Shown one piece after another: positions 42,332 to 44,306 of a stretch of 44,306 nucleotides of DNA (positions within the stretch are counted from its first letter, which is position 1; every line of letters starts with the position of its first letter). The stretch comes from Flavobacterium sp. (lineage in GTDB: Bacteria; Bacteroidota; Bacteroidia; Flavobacteriales; Flavobacteriaceae), in the NCBI GenBank assembly GCA_025351785.1, contig JANXVF010000080.1, positions 1-44,306 on the forward strand, given 5' to 3'. The notes under the pieces are model-generated. The model had not been told where the DNA came from and did no database searches. It worked only from the letters and a program-made list of their open reading frames with translations. Position numbers and translations under genes: made by a program.

Positions 42332-42991
42332 TTAAATATTTAAATATTTGTCTAAATATTCTGAGCGTTCTTTTAAAATATTTAAATAATTATCCTCGTT
42401 GTGTTCTGATATTATTTCATAATCAAATCTTCTGAAGGTTTGAATAATTTCGTTCATACCACCCAAAGCGATTTTTAGAGTTATTTGAACCGAATTTACA
42501 TCAGATTCTGATATAAAAAGTCCCAATAATTTTCCGTTGTTACTTTCAACTATTTGGGTAATTTGACTCATCGAATAATCTAAAATATTTTTTTTAACAA
42601 TGATAATACCGCCTTGCTCCATCAAAAAAGGAGTTTCGTGAAAAAATTTCACAATATCTTCTAGTTGATAATATCCGATGTATAAATTTTCTTCATTAAG
42701 TATAGGAACTAAATTAGTGTGATTTTTTGCAAAAACTTCTAAAACATCAAGCCAAATCATGTTTTTTCTCGCAAAAAATCCATCGAATGAATATTTGTAA
42801 TCGCTAATTTTTTTTAAAAAATCAAAAGTTTCAATATCATTAGAAGCAATGCTTCCAATATAAATGCCATTCTCTACCACAGGAAAATGAGAAAATGAAA
42901 CCTCATTAAAAAAATTTTGAACCATTTCGATAGATTCGTTACTATCGATAGCTTTGTAATCGTTTGTGATATAATTTATTAATTCAGTCAT
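42332..42991 (-). CDS. CBS-domain protein
   Basis: The 219 residues contain two CBS motifs in the first 120 residues (SNESIEMVQNFFNEVSFSHFPVVENGIYIGSIASNDIETF and WLDVLEVFAKNHTNLVPILNEENLYIGYYQLEDIVKFF), forming a Bateman module that usually binds adenine nucleotides. The C-terminal 90 residues (MEQGGIIIVKKNILDYSMSQITQIVESNNGKLLGLFI, VQITLKIALGGMNEIIQTFRRFDYEI) look like an ACT-type regulatory fold. The neighbour is nadK, so it may sense an adenylate or pyridine nucleotide; that is inferred from position. It is divergent from pdxJ. Confidence 0.88.
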   Translation of the reverse strand: MTELINYITNDYKAIDSNESIEMVQNFFNEVSFSHFPVVENGIYIGSIASNDIETFDFLKKISDYKYSFDGFFARKNMIWLDVLEVFAKNHTNLVPILNEENLYIGYYQLEDIVKFFHETPFLMEQGGIIIVKKNILDYSMSQITQIVESNNGKLLGLFISESDVNSVQITLKIALGGMNEIIQTFRRFDYEIISEHNEDNYLNILKERSEYLDKYLNI

Positions 42992-43049
42992 AAAGTAACT
43001 CGCAATTTTGTTGCAAAATAATCAAATTTTAGGACATAAAACCTTATTT

Positions 43050-43065
43050 TAACTTTGTATTTTTG
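43050..43065 (+). promoter_or_regulatory. Two abutting -7 elements before pdxJ
   Basis: TAACTTTG (43050-43057) is followed directly by TATTTTTG (43058-43065), both exact TAnnTTTG matches 40-55 bases before the ATG at 43105. Either could serve; the tandem arrangement would give two start sites 8 bases apart. Confidence 0.45.
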
Positions 43066-43104
43066 TAATCTACATTTTACAAAATAAATCATATTGATAA
43101 TATA

Positions 43105-43818
43105 ATGACAAAATTAAGCGTAAACATAAATAAAATAGCAACCCTCAGAAACGCACGTGGCGGAAATAATCCTGATTTGATTCAACTAGCTAAAGATATT
43201 CAAAAATTTGGAGCACAAGGAATTACAATTCATCCACGACCAGATGAACGACATATCAGGTATCAAGATGCACGCGATTTAACGAGCGTAGTTTACACAG
43301 AATTTAATATTGAGGGAAATCCGCTCCATAATTTTATTGATTTAGTTTTAGAGTGCAAACCAACGCAAGTTACATTAGTTCCCGATGCTATTGGAGCAAT
43401 AACATCGTCTGCCGGATGGGATACAAAAAAAAACCAATCATATTTGACCGAAGTTATTACAGAATTTAAACGAAACGGCATTAGAACATCGATATTTGTT
43501 GACCCTGTTTTAGAAATTATTGAAGGTGCAAAAGCCACAGGAACTGATAGAATTGAGTTGTATACCGAAGAATTTGCGCATCAATATAGTTTAGGAAACA
43601 AAAACGGTATAAACCTATATATTCAAGGAGCTATTTTAGCAAATCAACTGGGTTTAGGAATTAATGCAGGTCATGATTTGAGCTTAGAAAATATCAAATT
43701 TTTTAAAGAAAATATTCCCAATTTGTTAGAGGTTTCTATAGGTCATGCTTTAATTTGTGAAGCTCTATATTTAGGATTAGATAATGTTGTAAATATGTAT
43801 TTACAAAAATTGAAGTAA
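43105..43818 (+). CDS. pdxJ: Pyridoxine 5'-phosphate synthase
   Basis: The 237-residue TIM-barrel enzyme makes pyridoxine 5'-phosphate from 1-deoxy-D-xylulose 5-phosphate and 3-amino-2-oxopropyl phosphate, so it shares the Dxs product with the isoprenoid pathway. Motifs: LSVNINKIATLRNARGG, ITIHPRPDERHIRYQDARDL (His and Glu/Arg of the active site), CKPTQVTLVPD, RTSIFVDP, GTDRIELYTEEFA, and INAGHDLSLENIKFF plus the phosphate-binding SIGHALICEALY. The start at 43105 and the length agree with the family. The hydrolase gene begins 33 bases downstream. Confidence 0.97.
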   Translation: MTKLSVNINKIATLRNARGGNNPDLIQLAKDIQKFGAQGITIHPRPDERHIRYQDARDLTSVVYTEFNIEGNPLHNFIDLVLECKPTQVTLVPDAIGAITSSAGWDTKKNQSYLTEVITEFKRNGIRTSIFVDPVLEIIEGAKATGTDRIELYTEEFAHQYSLGNKNGINLYIQGAILANQLGLGINAGHDLSLENIKFFKENIPNLLEVSIGHALICEALYLGLDNVVNMYLQKLK

Positions 43819-43851
43819 AAGTTACTATTTAAATAAACATTTATAACAAAA

Positions 43852-44306
43852 ATGCTCTACTCACGAATTGAAGGAATAGGAAAACAATTAGTTATTCTAC
43901 ACGGATTTTTAGGAATGTCAGATAACTGGAAAACTCTAGGAAATCAGTATGCTCTAGAAGGTTTTCAAGTTCATCTTCTGGATTTAAGAAATCATGGCAA
44001 AAGTTTTCATTCAGAAATTTTTGATTATGAAATTATGGCGCAAGATGTTTTAGAATATTGTATCGAAAAAAATTTGACAAAAATTTCAATCATAGGACAT
44101 TCGATGGGCGGAAAAGTAGGCATGTTGTTTGCAACAAAATATCCAACAAGGGTTGAAAAATTAATCGTTGCCGATATTGGTCCGAAATATTATGCGCCGC
44201 ATCATCAAGATATTTTAGCAGGATTAAATACTGTTGATTTCTATACAAAGCCAACGAGAGCAACAGTCGAAGAAACTTTGGTTCACTACATTCCAGATTT
44301 TGGAAC
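43852..44306 (+). CDS. Alpha/beta-fold hydrolase (YbfF-like), 5' part
   Basis: The gene starts at the ATG at 43852 and runs off the window after about 151 residues. It shows the alpha/beta-hydrolase order: an oxyanion-hole HGFLGMSDNW near residue 22, the DLRNHGKSFHS strand and turn (catalytic acid side of the fold), and the nucleophile elbow GHSMGGKVG, with ADIGPKYYAPHH after it. This pattern matches the YbfF esterase group, which hydrolyses short acyl esters or thioesters. The catalytic His would lie beyond the end. It probably shares the pdxJ transcript. Confidence 0.9.
   Translation, partial: MLYSRIEGIGKQLVILHGFLGMSDNWKTLGNQYALEGFQVHLLDLRNHGKSFHSEIFDYEIMAQDVLEYCIEKNLTKISIIGHSMGGKVGMLFATKYPTRVEKLIVADIGPKYYAPHHQDILAGLNTVDFYTKPTRATVEETLVHYIPDFG

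Overview
The window is AT-rich and densely packed, and looks like the chromosome of a Bacteroidota species in the Flavobacteriaceae, most likely Flavobacterium or a close relative. The reasons are: the gliding genes gldE and gldD directly behind ssb, a C-terminal type IX secretion sorting domain on a secreted sugar dehydrogenase, an OmpH/BamA/UppS operon, many lipoproteins with a Ser-Cys lipobox, almost no Shine-Dalgarno sequences, and repeated matches to the Bacteroidota -7 promoter element TAnnTTTG. I see no rRNA, tRNA, CRISPR, prophage or intact insertion sequence.

Layout. 1-8395: the tail of a DUF2723 membrane glycosyltransferase-like protein, a NodB polysaccharide deacetylase, a thioredoxin-fold protein without redox cysteines, a membrane metallophosphoesterase, a YyaL/DUF255 protein, a two-gene unit (membrane-anchored ferredoxin-fold protein plus a lipoprotein resembling truncated haemoglobin) and an NTF2-like secreted protein. 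8687-20773: secreted glucose/sorbosone dehydrogenase, Tas-type aldo/keto reductase, OmpR-type response regulator, OlsF-like aminolipid acyltransferase, exonuclease III, OmpA lipoprotein, DUF1569 protein, divergent dxs and tadA, a SIMPL protein and RNase E/G. 21018-24988: a 30-residue basic protein and HU, then mutY, ssb, gldE and gldD. 25009-34167 (minus strand): a tripartite RND efflux pump, an orphan histidine kinase, thiL and a DMT permease. 34262-35566: an HMA-domain lipoprotein and the only long gene-poor stretch, which carries a 21-bp tandem repeat with a palindromic core. 35567-42991 (minus strand): an envelope-biogenesis operon (DUF6089 protein, uppS, bamA, two ompH/skp genes) with a visible promoter and terminator, then nadK and a CBS protein. 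43105-44306: pdxJ and a truncated alpha/beta hydrolase.

How the genes fit together. Most are housekeeping: isoprenoid precursors (dxs) feed undecaprenyl synthesis (uppS); BamA and the Skp-like chaperones build the outer membrane; OlsF-like, OmpA and deacetylase proteins shape lipids and wall; mutY, xth, ssb and HU maintain DNA; thiL and pdxJ make cofactors. The less ordinary parts are the 21-bp repeat array (34974-35108), the lipoprotein globin with its partner and a palindrome at its predicted start site, three genes whose -7 element lies exactly four bases before the ATG (probable leaderless transcripts), and a two-component pair that may be split between 11222 and 32160. Several starts were moved here: bamA starts at a GTG just after the uppS stop, gldE at TTG, RNase G at GTG. 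Names rest on motif reading and memory of families; no database search was possible.
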